Part shown: piece by piece, positions 35,861-49,701 of the stretch
How the letters are laid out: each line of letters opens with the position of its first letter
How positions within the stretch are numbered: position 1 is the stretch's first letter
NCBI GenBank assembly: GCA_963693085.1
Contig: OY856412.1
Coordinates: 1,409,004,694 to 1,409,068,693, forward strand
Reading direction: 5' to 3'
DNA: 64,000 bases
Origin: Alisma plantago-aquatica
Taxonomy: Eukaryota > Streptophyta > Magnoliopsida > Alismatales > Alismataceae
Notes under the pieces: generated by a model
What the model was told of the DNA's origin: nothing
Databases searched by the model: none
What the model saw: the letters and a program-made list of their open reading frames with translations, nothing else
Position numbers and translations under genes: made by a program

Positions 35861-37525
35861 AATGGCTTCTAATTGTAGGAAGAGAGCCATCCCTGTTGGA
35901 GAACCATCATCTTCATATGCTCCTTGCCCCATTTCCTATGATGGAACAATCTTCGTGTCCTCAAAAGCTCGAAATTTCTATAAGTAACTCCTTCCTAGGA
36001 ATCCTTTCCTTTTTTGATCTCTATATGAACCTCATTTCACCACAAGTGAGGTTATTATGGAGGTCGCTGAGATGTTTGCAACCCATCATCTTAGCACATT
36101 GTGTGTAGAACGCCTATGCTACTCAAATTCTATCACTAGAACAAAGGTGGTTCATAAGTTCTATTCAAATCTCCAATGGAACTACACTATAAATGTGCCA
36201 CCACCCAATGCTTAGTTAGTTTTGACTTCTATGATAGCTGGTCCCAAATTTACCATTTCTGAAGATGCCATGAACATCTACTTCAATGGTACTGAGATTA
36301 CTAACTCATGGAGGGCCGACTACCCCAATTATTATAACCTACTTGACCCTAAGGCTTTCTAAAAAAGTAATGATCTTACACTTCCTGATGTTCATAAGTT
36401 TTGATGAATCCCAATGTCCCCTATAGGATGAAGTGTACCCTACCATCCTCTTTCCTCGATATGAAAAATTATCTTATTGCATTTTTGGTTAACTATAATG
36501 TCCATCCAAAGAAAAATTAAACACAAATTTCATAAAACACCACTATGATAATGTATTGTCTTTTATAGAATATTAGAGTCAAGTGGTCTCACTACATTAT
36601 TCATCACATGACATGCTTTCACTCGAGGAAGAACACCTCTGGAAACCATCCTTCTTATCTTACTTTGATCTCTGATCTCTTTACTTTTAAAACTCAGAAA
36701 TCATTTTTCCCTGATTTTCATTACAAATCAAGTCAGAAAGGTATCAACAATAGTTAGAATATAATCAAGAAGACCTTTCTTCCTATCTCCCCTACCACTC
36801 CTGGAGCCTCCATATCCACCTATGTCCGTCTACCACCTCCACCACCCCACCCTTACCACACCTCTTTTAATGTATCAAATGAAACCCTCATGGGATAAAT
36901 GATGCATCAACAGGCGTATAACCTTTAGGTTTAGGATCCTCTCTACCAGGACCTTTTCTAGATCATTTCAATCATGAACCAATCTTATATCCATCCCTAC
37001 CCTACTTACCAGGCATACCTTAGAGCTAACTATGTCTCCTATGAATACAATCAATTCTACCATGACCCTCCACCCTTTGCTACTTTTGCTGCCACCGCTA
37101 CTACCGATGGTGGACCTGCTCCTGCCCTTACCCTTGGTGCATTTCCTCCACTGGATCTGAATGCTGGTCGTGGTGCCACTTTTCTTGTTAGTCTTGATGG
37201 GACTTCTTCTCCCTCCTTTGACCAAGAAAATGCATTGCATGCTTGTGGCATGTTATGGGCTCAACAGAATCCCAGGTGCACTGGTCATTCCTTTGGACCT
37301 CCTGCTGATGAGGAAATGCTAGACCAGGTTGCTACTGAGGGTGCTGAGTATAATGAGGATGATGGTTATGTAGATGATTATGATGATGTCTTTGTTGGTT
37401 CTTCTGGTGATGATGGTGAGGCCACACCTACTACTTCTACTTCAACATTTGATGATGACGAGGACTACCAACCTGAGGATGAGGATGATGATGTAGTTGA
37501 TGTCATAAATATCATCGATGTTTAG
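35861..37525 (+). pseudogene. Extra ORF of the Sirevirus-like element (plant transposon-protein type, env-like position)
   Basis: From ATG at 35861 a frame with scattered stops reads TIFVSSKARNFYK, EVIMEVAEMFATHHL, LCVERLCYSNS, VVHKFYSNLQWNYTINVP and GPKFTISEDAMNIYFNGTEI. The pattern of an FVS start, a central YSNL and a [x]NIYFN-like phrase resembles the plant-specific 'putative transposon protein' family often found in Sireviruses. After a frameshift, WSHYIIHHM (about 36573) continues the resemblance, and 36974-37525 is an open acidic C-terminus rich in Asp and Glu, ending at a TAG. Its role in the family is unknown; the env-like label reflects position only. I see no convincing signal peptide or membrane segment. 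Family match is from memory. Confidence 0.6.
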
Positions 37526-38205
37526 TTCCATAGTTTTTATAGTGCTCATATATATATATATATATATTTGTAAACTATCATGTATTATACATTTGGGCAT
37601 TGTGTATCTGTGGCATACTATTTTATCATCTTGTTGTTTTCTGGTTGGTTTGTAGTTTTTATCTCAAGAGGAAATGTTTAGTATTGTAATCTAAATCTCA
37701 TGTGCCATAACTCTTTGATTGACTATATATTATGAGCTTGTGGTTTGTTATTGTCTATTTTGATTATAACATTGGGTTGCTTGTTTGTTTGTGTTTCATC
37801 TCTATTTGGTGTGTGATTTAAGTGGTTGCTTGCTTTAGCTTGTGCCTGTGGAGAAGAACTGTGCTTTTTAGCTCTTCTACTTCCCTACCTTTTTGATATG
37901 ATAGAGTGGGAGAATTGATCTCATGCACATTGTTTATTTCTTATATGATCATTTTGTTGTCAATTATCTACATATCATGTGACTTTCTAGAGGACCATAT
38001 AGTACGTATATGTTCTATGGTTATTTGTGGAAAGACTAACCATGCATCTTAGGTAAGCATGAATTGAGGGGGATCAATTAACATTATTCATTCATGAATT
38101 CCCTTGCAATTCACAAGGTAACGATTTGCCTTTCACATCCTTTCTTAAAGGTAAAGGTTGAAATTTGTTGTCCTTTTCAATATGTTGAGGAATGATTTTT
38201 CATTG
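37526..38205 (+). other. 3' untranslated stretch with a TA microsatellite
   Basis: A short (TA)n run at 37549-37567, then AT-rich sequence without genes up to the polypurine tract. Confidence 0.6.
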
Positions 38206-38221
38206 TCAAAAATGGGGAGAA
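38206..38221 (+). promoter_or_regulatory. Polypurine tract of the Sirevirus-like element
   Basis: TCAAAAATGGGGAGAA directly precedes TGATGAGC, the likely LTR start. Typical composition and position for a plus-strand primer. Confidence 0.7.
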
Positions 38222-39726
38222 TGATGAGCTAAGTGTTACACATTGTTCATATTTTGATAATAACTTAACCATTCCATTCAAATGTGTCTAATATGTTTGT
38301 TTGAGATTGATTTCAGGCATTAGATGCATGAAACGTATCAAAGCTATCAAGCCCTAGCTTGTTCTAGTTCAAGTCAAAAGCAATGTATGTGTACTTTTGT
38401 GGAAAACACTCCAAATCACCATAGATTTTTTTGTTATCATTTGTGTTGATGATATGACTTAAAATTAAGATGAAAAAAAACCAGGTACCCTTAATTCAAA
38501 CATTTTATCACTCAAAAGGAATTTTACAAAATTCATTACAATCTATTTGTCAGTCGAGATTCAAACTGACCAATCCCTTAGTGGAATTTGAGAATTCATT
38601 GGTTTGGTCCAGTTGCCACCACTACACCTAGCAAGACTAATTTTAAGAGTCGGTCAAGTTGCACACATGACAAACTTAACAGTTTCTTCAAGTTGGCTTT
38701 TCCGCATAGTGCAATCACTCGAGTTACCTTTATGAAAAATCGATCACCTGCACTGTACATAAAAATTAGAAGAAGCGATTCTAGCCATTGGGGAGTTGCA
38801 AAACTCAAAATTATACCCATTGCAAGCCCCAAAAAGGCTAGAAAAAGTTCCTAAGTGTTCCTTTCCTCTAGTGGACACACCCAATAATAAATAGGACCTC
38901 TTGGAGTTCATTCCAAGGTTTCTCCTTCACGATACTCAAGCTCCTTGCTATAGTTGAGCGCATCCAGTCCACTTGAGCCCCTTTCACTCTCTTGATTACA
39001 CTTCAATTCACCATTATCAGTGAGATAGGATCTATGTGAGAGAAATACTTCATCGTATGCTTATAAATCTCTCCCAACTTCACTTTTCCCAACCCCTTTC
39101 TTCAAGATCAAGTTGGGGAAAGATACTAAAGTGAAGGAGAAGGTACAAGCTTCTTCAAGCTATAGAAGAAGGTGCAAAAAGCTTGTCTGAGTGAGGGAGG
39201 AGAATAAGGATGAAGATCAGGGAGTATAGTGGCTAAATCCTTCAAAGCTAAATACTCATTGCAAAGAGGGGATCTCCTTGGCAAAGGTGTCCAACTTCTT
39301 ATAAGAGTGGGTAAGACCTTGGTGAGGTAGAAGACTCTAGCTCTAGATAGGTTAGACCTATGTTGTAAGGTTATTGACTCCCTTGACCTCAAAGGGAAAG
39401 CTAGGTATCCTTGTCCCAGAAAAGGAAAGTCAGTTGTATGTCTTATAATGGAATATAAATATACATAGGTTGCAAAATCCTAGGGCTTGACTTATCTAGG
39501 TAGTGGATTGACTCTCTCTTAGTTTGGAGAGTGGAACCACTTTAAATAGGTTGTTCAAGTGGTTGTTTCAATCTCTCTCATCCTTTGTATGCATGTTTAA
39601 ATTTCCATAAAATTTACTATTCACAATCGTTCCTAGTTGAAGTAACTTGAAGGTCTAAAAAAATTTGTGCAATTGTTTTTAGCTCTACTCAACCCCGCTC
39701 TAGAGCCGTTTGATCCAAAAAATACA
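38222..39726 (+). repeat. 3' LTR of the Sirevirus-like element (approximate end)
   Basis: Starts TGATGAGCTAAGTG after the polypurine tract; TTTTGATAATAAC at 38251 is a common phrase near the start of such LTRs. The C-rich CTCAACCCCGCTC at 39687-39699 resembles the LTR 3' end; AATACA at 39721-39726 is the best candidate end. No second copy lies in the window, so the right boundary is inferred. Confidence 0.55.
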
Positions 39727-42625
39727 ACTATTTTTTTTGGCATTTTGTGAGAAAAAATATATCATTTTGTGATAATGCTCATGCTTCCACTAAGAACTGG
39801 GAAATGTAAAACATACTTCCAAACATGGTAGGCATTGTTATGGTACCCTCCTACATCAAAAAACCTATTGTCTATTGTCTTTAAGAATAAAATATTTATT
39901 AGGAGAGAAAAAATATAGGGGCATTGTCTATCGCCTAATGTATGCCATATTAGTTCTCTTCCCTTATTGGAATAAGATTGAACAAACAAGTGAATGGGTA
40001 TAGAAATGATATATGAACATCATCTTATAAGTGACATTATAACCGATCTTCTAACTATTTAATATTTCTCAAGAATTAGAAACTTAAAAAATGCCTTCAC
40101 AAAATCATCGATAATTAGAAACATGGAAATTTGGACCCTAAGTATCTTTGTATATCTTATTTTGTGCAAATAAATTATGTTCATATCCGATATATATTTC
40201 CATTTAAGTATATAAAAACATATAAACATAGTTAAATGGGTTCTCGATGATTTTTATTTTTATTTCCTTACAATTAAACCTGAGTTAGTAAAAAAATATT
40301 ACTGATTCATAGTTTTTGCTATTTTAACATCAATCCGTTCTTCCCAAGAATCAGTTAGTTGTGCCTGATTTCAGAAGGAGTATACATATAGTGAGAACAT
40401 TTTAATATGTAGTTCATAACCTAATCAACATAAAACTTTTCTTCTTAATCCTATTTTCATCCACTTCTTAAACAATGAAACATATATTTCAACTAATAAT
40501 TTTAATGATGATTGGAGTGGAAACTTAAAAATTAATCAATAAGTTACCCTATGAAATAAGTTGAAGTAATATTGTTGGTATTAATTATGTATATGTAAAA
40601 TATATCCATATTCACTAAAATATCATCTAATCCTATATAACAACATGTAATCCACTAATAAATAATTAATATAAACACATGTGAATGTATAAGGGGAAAC
40701 TATACAAATAACAAAAAATAAGCAGTGCACTTATGGGATACAATGAACTGAACATCTTATTAATATAGATTTAATTGGAGTGTATATGACATATACATTT
40801 ATCAATACAACATGCCATTTTGTATATGTCTATAATTGAATTGAGAGTTAAATTTATATGTTGATTTTTTGTTTAATTTTAAGTATCACAATATTCTTAA
40901 AACAAGGAGAGAGAAAAAGAACTAATTACGACATCTACACCGTGGTATTTAGCATTAGTTTGATAAAAAGCTAGGGACTTTTTTTCACCATGAAAAAGGC
41001 ATGAATTCTTGGAGAAGTAGGAATTGACAAGTTGTAGTTTCTCCACTATAAGCAACATACACCTCAGTATTACTTAATTATTACTTTTCAGCACTCATGT
41101 GCCTAGACGTATTGTAAAACACACAACATTATAATTCTTGTGATATAATATTGCTTATTGTTCATATTCCTATTCTCTCATTTTTATGATTAACTTGTAT
41201 ATGATTGAAATTAATTTTTCTGCTCTTTTTTCAATGTTTGACCACAACATATGCTCCTTGCTCAACAATCCACTTTAGGTGAATGAGTCTGATTGAGGTT
41301 TATTCTTCACAATAAATGTGGGTCTTTAACATGTTTACATTCTATCTAGGGGATAAAATGTAGAAACATGAACTTATATGTAGTAAGGTATAATTCTATA
41401 TAATGGATGTCCTTACGCTTGGCTCATCCATATAAGTCACTAATACTTCTAGTCATGCTACTATTTGGTTATGTGTTTTTAACTGGAAGTATGTTTGAAT
41501 TATTGTGATAATGGATGTGATATAATCAATCAGATACATGCATTATATCTAGTTCATATTTGTATTAGTCATATAGAAAATAATCATTTCTTAAGTTAGC
41601 TTAAGAGTGAAAACTTTGGCATGCTTTTGAATCTTTTTAATTCTCATTGCAGACATTGACACCATATGATGGAGATATAGATATTTATTTTATAATTTGG
41701 ATTATCCAAAGATAGAAAAATGGAGTCCTAATGACATGTTTGATTCATGGGTCATGACATTGGATAGGAATTAGTATCCCACATATATCTTGATCCTTCA
41801 TTTTGCCAACACAAACCAACATCTAGTTGGTAATCTAACAATACAAAAGTCCTAGCAATCTAAATTAATTTTGGACTCCTCTTGGCATCCGCTCAAGGTA
41901 TATCCCTAACGCTCAATAACAAGTTACTAATTTATGTGCAACTCCTCAACTCCAAAGCTTGTACATGGCTATTGTAACACCATGACCTTGATTTCCTCAC
42001 AAATGGTGTCCTTCACATTCCTTACTAAAAAAACCATCTACCTCCCTCTTCTAGTAACCCCCATTCTATCATTATTAGACATATGCCTATACATTCTTAT
42101 GATATCTACTTCAAGTAGCTTTCTTCTTTTTAGTGGATGCACACCTTTCCATTACAAATGGTCTACGTACAACGTGATATTGTCACCTATATGAGTTGTA
42201 GTCTACCAGCTATTGTACCCTTTGTTGGATACACCCATTCTAGAAAACAAAGCATTCAATGAGTTTACGTAGGGTAAGTTACTTATTGATGACCATTTAT
42301 TATATATCTAAATGAGTAATCCTACCCAAATTTGTATCCAACATGAGATTGGGAACATAATATCCCACCCTCCACCTATATCTATCCATGTTGTTCTTCT
42401 CCCCCTGATACTCTAGCCCTTTCCTATGATCTACTCATGCCACAACAATTTTAAAAAGGTGGAATTGTAGGAGAGGGATGGACATTAATATTTTTCTATT
42501 ATATTACATAGTCTAAGATTCTATCTAATATATGTACTTCCTCTTCTTCCACCACAACTAAGGAACTTTCAAAAAAATTAGACCAGAACTGTAACAAAAA
42601 AGCCATTGTTCTTGAGAAATATTCT
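39727..42625. other. Unassigned AT-rich region
   Basis: About 2.9 kb between the Sirevirus-like LTR and element D. No frame with recognisable motifs; the longest is an 86-residue frame at 41934-42194, rich in hydrophobic residues, which I cannot assign. No repeats shared with the rest of the window were seen. It may be a relic of an old insertion or unique intergenic DNA. Confidence 0.4.
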
Positions 42626-45600
42626 TGTCAGAGAAATATTTGTTACCCTAAGTCCAAACTTCAAATGGCTACGTAGACAAAGTCCACACTCCAAATGGAT
42701 ACATAGACAAAGATGCATGGACTTGGGCACCTGTTTGTAAAATGGCACAAATATTTTACACATGCAATATATATGTAAATGCAGAACAACAAGAGATAAC
42801 AAGATACTAAACATGGAGATCAAATATATGTACCCATTACTGTATTTGAGATAACACATTGGTGATTCTTTTTCAGAGCTTAGAGTCTTCAGTGTAGCTG
42901 ATCTTTATTCGGCAACTACAAATTCGATAAACAAAATATATCAATGCAGGTGCATTGAGTATGCTATGAAAAATATGTAACCATGGTTTATGAGTAATAT
43001 AAAAGTTTCTTGGATAGAAACATCATATAGAACAAGACGTAGAAACAAGATGAGAACACTTAACGACATTCTTTTATACAAAACATATTTTAGGTTTCTT
43101 TATACATTATATTATCGTACACCTTTGACCACTTCTCAAGGAAGGGTCCATGAAGGGCATTTATGCTCCATATTTCTAAATGAGGGACCTCATGAACAAA
43201 GTTAAAGAGCTAACCCTATTTCATTCATGCCTTGTGCCCTTACCCTGAGAATATAGGCATGTACATAAGATGATATAATGGATTTTTATGTGTTATGTTG
43301 AAGATTTATGAACATACTATAGTCGACATGAACATAATATTTGTAGGTAGAAATAGATCAAACAAGTAATTATCTATCCACGCATTCATACAAGCATACA
43401 TACTAACAAGCCAATATCAGAGTAGGGTCAAGAGATTAAGTGTACCTTGCGAGTAGAGTATAAGATTAATTGTTGATTAAGAAAATCATATATAGAAAGC
43501 TTCACTAGATCTTGGCAATTGATTAGTTAGATATCCTAACATTACAAATAATTGAAAAAGGATTAACCTCAAAAAGATTGGGTCTCATTAATTATAATTG
43601 TGGTGGTTGGATGTGTCATCGAAGTCTAGGTACCAAAAACTTTAAAATTGATTTTAAGATCTCAAACTAGGTCATGCATGTTCATTATCAAGTTACATCG
43701 TACATCATGGATTCATGTACATCTTAGGTTGACATATCACAATAAGATTAGGGGGTCATAAGATTAGGGTTGTATGATCTTAAATAGAGTAATCATAAGA
43801 TTTGAGCAAGCTTAGTGAACATAAGTATCAACATCATGATAACTAGTCATGTTGAGTTATAATTATGCAACATTGTCATTATTAGAGTATATATGTGGTC
43901 TACTTGAGTTATGTTTCATAAACATCATCAAGATACTGATTTGAATTTATAAAGTTAGCCTAGATCATCATTAGAGAAAGATTCATACATGGTTGGAGAC
44001 CTAGATATCAATATACATGCTAGATCACATTTCAATTCAAGATTAGGGCATTAAGTCACACAAGGGCACAATAATTATCAACATAGTACTTAAGGATACA
44101 AGGTGTGTAGGTTATTGGCTTAAAGGACAGATAACAGATTCAAGTAGAATAAGATAAACATCTGAGAAAGGAGCAAACATTAATATCTAAAGCTTACCTA
44201 AAAAATGTCTCATAGTTCATTTCACATCATGAGGTCAAAAAAAAGGGTACAATTATGAATAAATTCGAATCATAGCTATTAATCCAAAAATTAATGATTT
44301 GGGTCAAGCTTGGGGATTATGGAACATCCAATCAAGGTTAGGCATTCAAGAGATAATCTTTCGTGTAAAAGGCCATTTTAGGTCATTAATGCGACATTAG
44401 ATCATTTAAGGGTACAAGAATGGATAAATCTCAAATGTTGATGTATAAGGTCTTTCAAGTTACTGATTTAAGTATAACATAATAGTTTGGGGCATCAAGG
44501 ATCATGGTCATGAATTCAAGAGAATAATCCATCATAAAAGACATCAAAAGCATATTTTTTGAGATATCAAAAGAAGTGCTAGTGGAATTAAGTTCTTAGA
44601 GTATTTTTAATGGAAGGATCTCATTTTTCAGATTAAAATCATATATAATATGTTAGATGTGGCCAAAAGATTTGTGGGACACAAATTTTTGAAGATTAGA
44701 TTCAAAAATAGGACTTATGGAGCCTTGGATCTTAATTCAAAGGCTAGAAAGGGGGAGGTAGAGTCTGGATAGTGAGTTGGGTCGCTACTATGCTGGTTGG
44801 GCTTGTGGTTAGAAGGCTTGAGATGTATCATGGCTGGGCAGTGTCCTACAGTCAGCCATCACTGTCGATCACTATTTGAGTTAGGGATCGTGAAACCCAA
44901 TCATTGGCTGCTTGAAGCCATCGTGGTGCGACCCGATATTCTACTCGAGTAGCTTGTCGATGTTGTTGTCATACAACCCTTAGGAGGGGTGCCCGTGGAG
45001 CAGGATGGTTGAAAAAACCCTGGGAGCATGTCGTCTGACCTCGTATATGCTGGGTGGACCTAATGCATGCCCTACGACGAGTGATGGTTCAGGAAAAAGG
45101 AACACCCAAATTGGGAAGTGTGGCTTCCGCCAGCCGAGGTGGGAGGGAGGGACTAAAGTAAGAGGGGTTTGGGTTCGTGAGAGAGATGAAAAAGAGAGGG
45201 AAAATGAGGAAAGTGAATAAATGAAACTAATGGGGTTGTCAATTAAGTAAAGGAGGCTCGAGGTATCAGATTAGCCAAGAAAAAGTAGAGTTGGTAGGCT
45301 ATTGTACCTTGTCTAACACAACAAAGAATACAACAGGTGGCCGTTAGATTTGGGTCCACCGTGGACAAAATGTCGATCTAAGGGCGGGTAGAGTGGATCC
45401 ACTACTCCATAATGGAGTGTTCTCATTGGTTGAGAATGGGTGCCATGGATTGTTGACATGTTTATGAGAGAAAAGAATGGGGGGGGCACCCACTTTGGTT
45501 GGGCCGCACCGCACATTGGGCATAATTAGGCTCAATTCAAGATAAATCAATGTTAAAACAAATATTAAAACAATTATTAAAACAACAAAGTTCAAATGCA

Positions 45601-45941
45601 CATATCTTGTGATTTGTAGCTCCAATTGAGGCGGTTTTTGGACTACAGGAATGGTAACTGAATCCTATACATCATTAGTACATTTGGTAGCAAAAGGGTT
45701 CAATGAATGGGTTCAATTTTTATTGAACGTTGATGATACATAATAAGCATGCCACTTAGATCTAAACTCAAATTATATTCATATATAAGAATAAAGTGAT
45801 AAATTAAAATCAATTCATCAATTGAGAATAAAGTGACTTAAAGTCATTAAGGTGAGTGTGAGGGAGGTTATTGAGTACACTTGAGAATCTAATAAGTAAA
45901 TATGTACATAAATTAAATGAGAGAAAAACTAGGTTATCACA
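42626..45941 (-). repeat. Left LTR of element D (3,316 bp)
   Basis: Starts TGTCAGAGAAATATTTGTTACCC, matching the right LTR start at 48260 with changes; ends GGTTATCACA. It contains an uninterrupted CAAGG at 44099-44103 in the same context as the insertion site of B. The part 44760-45220 is more GC- and purine-rich, possibly promoter or leader sequence, but without a recognisable core promoter. No gene. Confidence 0.8.
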
Positions 45942-45960
45942 TCCTCCCACCTTAAAAGGA
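45942..45960 (-). promoter_or_regulatory. Polypurine tract, element D
   Basis: Reads TCCTTTTAAGGTGGGAGGA on the minus strand, directly before TGTGATAACC. Matches the usual tract of Tekay/Del-type elements. Confidence 0.75.
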
Positions 45961-48245
45961 AATTCATTCCTCAAAATTAAATCAAGTCATCAATTGAGAT
46001 TGAGTTTCCTATTCAACATCAAAATCATGATAGTATCCTCATCAGGTATCCTCACCACGTATTATTCCAAAATTGAGAAATCAAGCACATAGACACATAA
46101 ATCTTTGAATTGGAAGTATCATCACATAAGTCACAATTTTGGAGGGATTAATCTATGGATCACCAATTTGGAGAGATCATACTTTTAAGTAAAACAGATA
46201 GAGATCTTTGAACCAAGAGTAAAGAATGACTTTCATTCCCAACATTTAGGGGTCATAGATTCTACATTGCTCTTGGTGGGGTTATACATCCATGACTGAG
46301 AATTTTTGCTTCAACAATTTGAGACAAACATCATATTTCAACATCATATTTTTTCCTCAAAATCAATGGAAGGGCCCACCCTAGTCCACAAGGAGCTTAA
46401 CACTAAGTCATAAATTGAGCAAGTCAACATAATCATCATTTCAACTTTTATAAGTTGGGAACAAGAAAGTCATTATTCATATATCGAGGGTGGCTCAAGA
46501 TCCAACTCGGGTGATCATGGTATTGAAGACAAAATCATGATCACGAGTAAACATTTCAATCAATGCCAAGATTTAGGTTTGGATATTGAAGTCTTGGATC
46601 CAAACATTTCAAAACTAGGGTTTAGATTCCTATTAGACCATAGGGGTAATTATTCATCCATAAACAATATCGAGCAACATTTCAAGCATTATTCAAGCAA
46701 CATTTCAAGATATCAATATCAAGTTCATTATCATGGTATTAAGGTCAATGAATGATCTTGGCCTAGGTCTTCTAGGAATTTAACCACTAATTATAGTAAA
46801 AATCATCATATTTCAAGATGATCATTAAATCTTGTATTCATGATTGAGTACCAATATCATCATGGATTTTACCTATCAGAGACTTAGATCAAGATATTAG
46901 AATAGTATTAAAGGGGTAACCTTTCTAAAATCTAGATAATCCACAAGGTGAGAATTTATAGGAAGTCAAATATGGATGTGACTTAGGTTAGGGAAGTCAT
47001 CGGTACACTACTGCCCTAATCTAGCACATTAATAAATTTTAATCATGGGTCATTGAGTATCCAAAAAGGGTGAGTATCAACTATCAAATCATATTTCACA
47101 AGATCATGAGTCAAAAGTCAAGATCATAATTGGGAAACCATACTTAAATATTTTGCAAAATCAAGGTCAAACTTCATTCCCTTCAATTCAAGATCAAGGT
47201 AAGGGTAGATTTTGGAAACTGAGAAGTCAATTTGAGAACTCTACGGTTTGAGCATAATGTGACTGAGGTTAGGGAAGTCATCAGTCCACTACTGCCCTAA
47301 TCTAGCACATTAATAAATTTTAATCATGGGTCATTGAGTATCCAAAAAGGGTGAGTATCAACTATCAAATCATATTTCACAAGATCATGAATCAAAAGTC
47401 AAGATCATAATTGGGAAACCATACTTAAAGATTTTGCAAAATCAAGGTCAAACTTCATTCCCTTCAATTCAAGATCAAGGTAAGGGTAGATTTTGGAAAT
47501 TGAGAAGTCAATTTGAGAACTCTACGGTTTGAGCATAATGTGCAAGATTGAGATCTAGGTCCATCATATTATTCAAATAGAGTCTACAAAGAGGAATAAT
47601 AGTCAATGGGGGTTTTCCTGTTGTAGCAAGCCTTCACATCATGATCAGGGGTCCCAATGACAAGGCCATTTCATGGCATGATCATGGTACATATCAAATA
47701 GAGGAAAATTTTGCTTATCTATGTTTGAGGTTTAATCAACAATAGAGAAGCATATGTTTTATCAATAGACACCTAATCAAGCATCATGTATAACACACGA
47801 GTTCCACCTTATTTCACCATATCAAGAATTTACCTCAAACATAGAAAGTAATTATATCCAATTTGGGTATCATCGAGTTTACATAAATCGTACACATCAA
47901 TACATTACTTTCAAGAGTGCCTTCTTACATAAAATAGGGTTTTTAATTTAACAGGAGATCATGGCATTATTATGTTAATCAACTTTCATGATTTAAAATA
48001 ATTTTTAGTTTTCCCCTACATGAGCTATCCAAAATCAATGAATCATGTGATTATTAGTCATGAGAGAAGAATCACATGAGACAAGAAAAATAACTAATTA
48101 TCATCTACTTGGGTGGCTTAGGTGGCCCTTAAAGAAGAGATGAGGTGCTAAAAGACTCTCTAAACTTTGAGGAAAGGATTTTTAGTCCTCCCTGGGTTCT
48201 TAAGATATGTTACACCTTGTACACATATAGAGGAATGTGTGCTTG
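45961..48245 (-). other. Interior of element D, non-coding
   Basis: About 2.3 kb without a recognisable retroelement protein on either strand; short frames only (for example 46537-46755). Contains one direct tandem duplication of ~281 bp. Confidence 0.6.
46978..47541 (-). repeat. Direct tandem duplication of ~281 bp in element D
   Basis: Unit 1 is 46978-47258 and unit 2 is 47259-47541. Both begin GTGACT(T/G)AGGTTAGGGAAG and are nearly identical (a handful of substitutions by eye), so the duplication is recent relative to the LTR divergence. Confidence 0.9.
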
Positions 48246-48257
48246 GGTCTGATACGA
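48246..48257 (-). promoter_or_regulatory. Degenerate primer binding site, element D
   Basis: GGTCTGATACGA on + differs at two positions from GCTCTGATACCA, the complement of the tRNA-iMet site, and lies two bases from the LTR start at 48260. Confidence 0.55.
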
Positions 48258-49696
48258 TTTGTCTCTTAACCATTTGTTACCCTAAGTCAATACTCCTTAT
48301 GTCTACATAGGAAAAGGGGTGTGGACTTGTGTTCCCATCCATAGAATGGAACAAAATTTTCACATAGGAAATATATGTGTAAATGTAGTATCAACAAGAT
48401 ATAACAAGATACAAAACATGGAGAATATATATATTTACCCATTTCTATATTTGAGATAACCCATTGGTGATTCTTTTTCAAATCTTAGAGTCTTGAGTGC
48501 AGTGGATCCTCATTTGTCAAGTACATATTAAATAAGATATATCAATGTAGGTGCATTGAGTACGCTATGAAAAACAAGTAATCACAATTTATGAGTGATA
48601 AAAAAGTTGCTTGGATAGAATCATCATATAGAACAAGACGTAGAAACAAGACGAGAACACAACACCATTCTTTTATATAAAACATATTTTAGGTTTCTTT
48701 ATCCATTATATCATCATAGGCCTTTGACCACTTCTCAAGGAAGGGTTTGTGAGGGGAATTTATGATCCCTATTTCTACATGAGGGGCCTAAGACCGAAGT
48801 CAATGATCTAACCCTATTTCATTTGTTCCATGTTCCCTTACCTCAAGAATATAAGAATGTACACAAAGTTATATAATGGATTTCTATATGTTATGTTCAA
48901 GGTTTATCATCATACTATAGTGAGCATGAAAGTAGTATTCATAAGGAACAATAACTCAAACAAGTAATTATCTAGCCAAGCCTTCATATGAGTATACATA
49001 CAAACAAGCCAATATCATAGTAGGGTCAAGAGATTAAGCATACCTTGCAAGTAGAGTATAAGATTAAGCATTGATTAAGAAAACCATATACATCAAGCTT
49101 GACTAGATCTCCAAAATTGAGTCAACATAGAGATGCTGACATTACAAATAATTGCAAAAGGATTAACTTCAACAAGATTGGGTCTCATTAATCATGATCG
49201 TGGTGGTTGGATGTGTCACCTAAGTTTAGATACCAAAACCTTAAAAATTGATTTCAAGATCTCAAACTAGGTCATTCGTGTTCATTATCATGTTACATCA
49301 TACATCATGGATTCATATAGAGCTTAGGGTGACACATCACAACAATATTAGGGGGTTATATGTTTAGGGCCGCATGATCTTAAATAGAACTATCATAATA
49401 TTTGAGCAAGCTTAGTGAGCATATGTGTCAACATCGACATAACTAGTCATGTTGAGTTATAATTATGCAATATTGTCATCATTAGAGTATAGATGTGGTC
49501 TATTGAGTTATGTTTCATAAACATCATAAAGATAGTGATTTGAATTCATAAAGTAGCATAGATCATCATTAGAGAAAGATTCATTCAAGGCTGGAGACTT
49601 AGATATCAACATGCATGCTAGATCACGTTTCAACTTAATATTAGGGCATTTAGTCACATAATGGCACAAGAATGATTCACATATTACTTAACGATA

Positions 49697-49701
49697 CAAG
49701 G
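49697..49701. repeat. Target-site duplication of element B, left copy
   Basis: CAAGG before TGAAACGACC; right copy at 63893-63897 after GATGTTACA. The empty site is at 44099-44103. Confidence 0.93.

Larger units (their letters stand above)
32315..39726 (+). mobile_element. Ty1/copia Sirevirus-like retrotransposon, 3' part
   Basis: Begins inside the protease domain at the edge of element C and continues through integrase, reverse transcriptase and RNase H, an additional decayed ORF, a polypurine tract and a 3' LTR. LTR, gag and the protease start must lie left of the window, beyond the left end of element C. The Sirevirus assignment rests on the RT/RNase H motif style, the extra ORF after pol, and the AATGGGGAGA tract before a TG-start LTR. 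Confidence 0.82.

Noticed and set aside
41934..42194. 86-residue frame considered as a copia RT remnant
   Set aside because: No catalytic or flanking RT motif could be aligned in any frame.
44760..45220. GC-rich part of the LTR of element D considered as a host gene exon
   Set aside because: The 71-residue frame is low complexity at its end, has no recognisable motif, and lies within an LTR.
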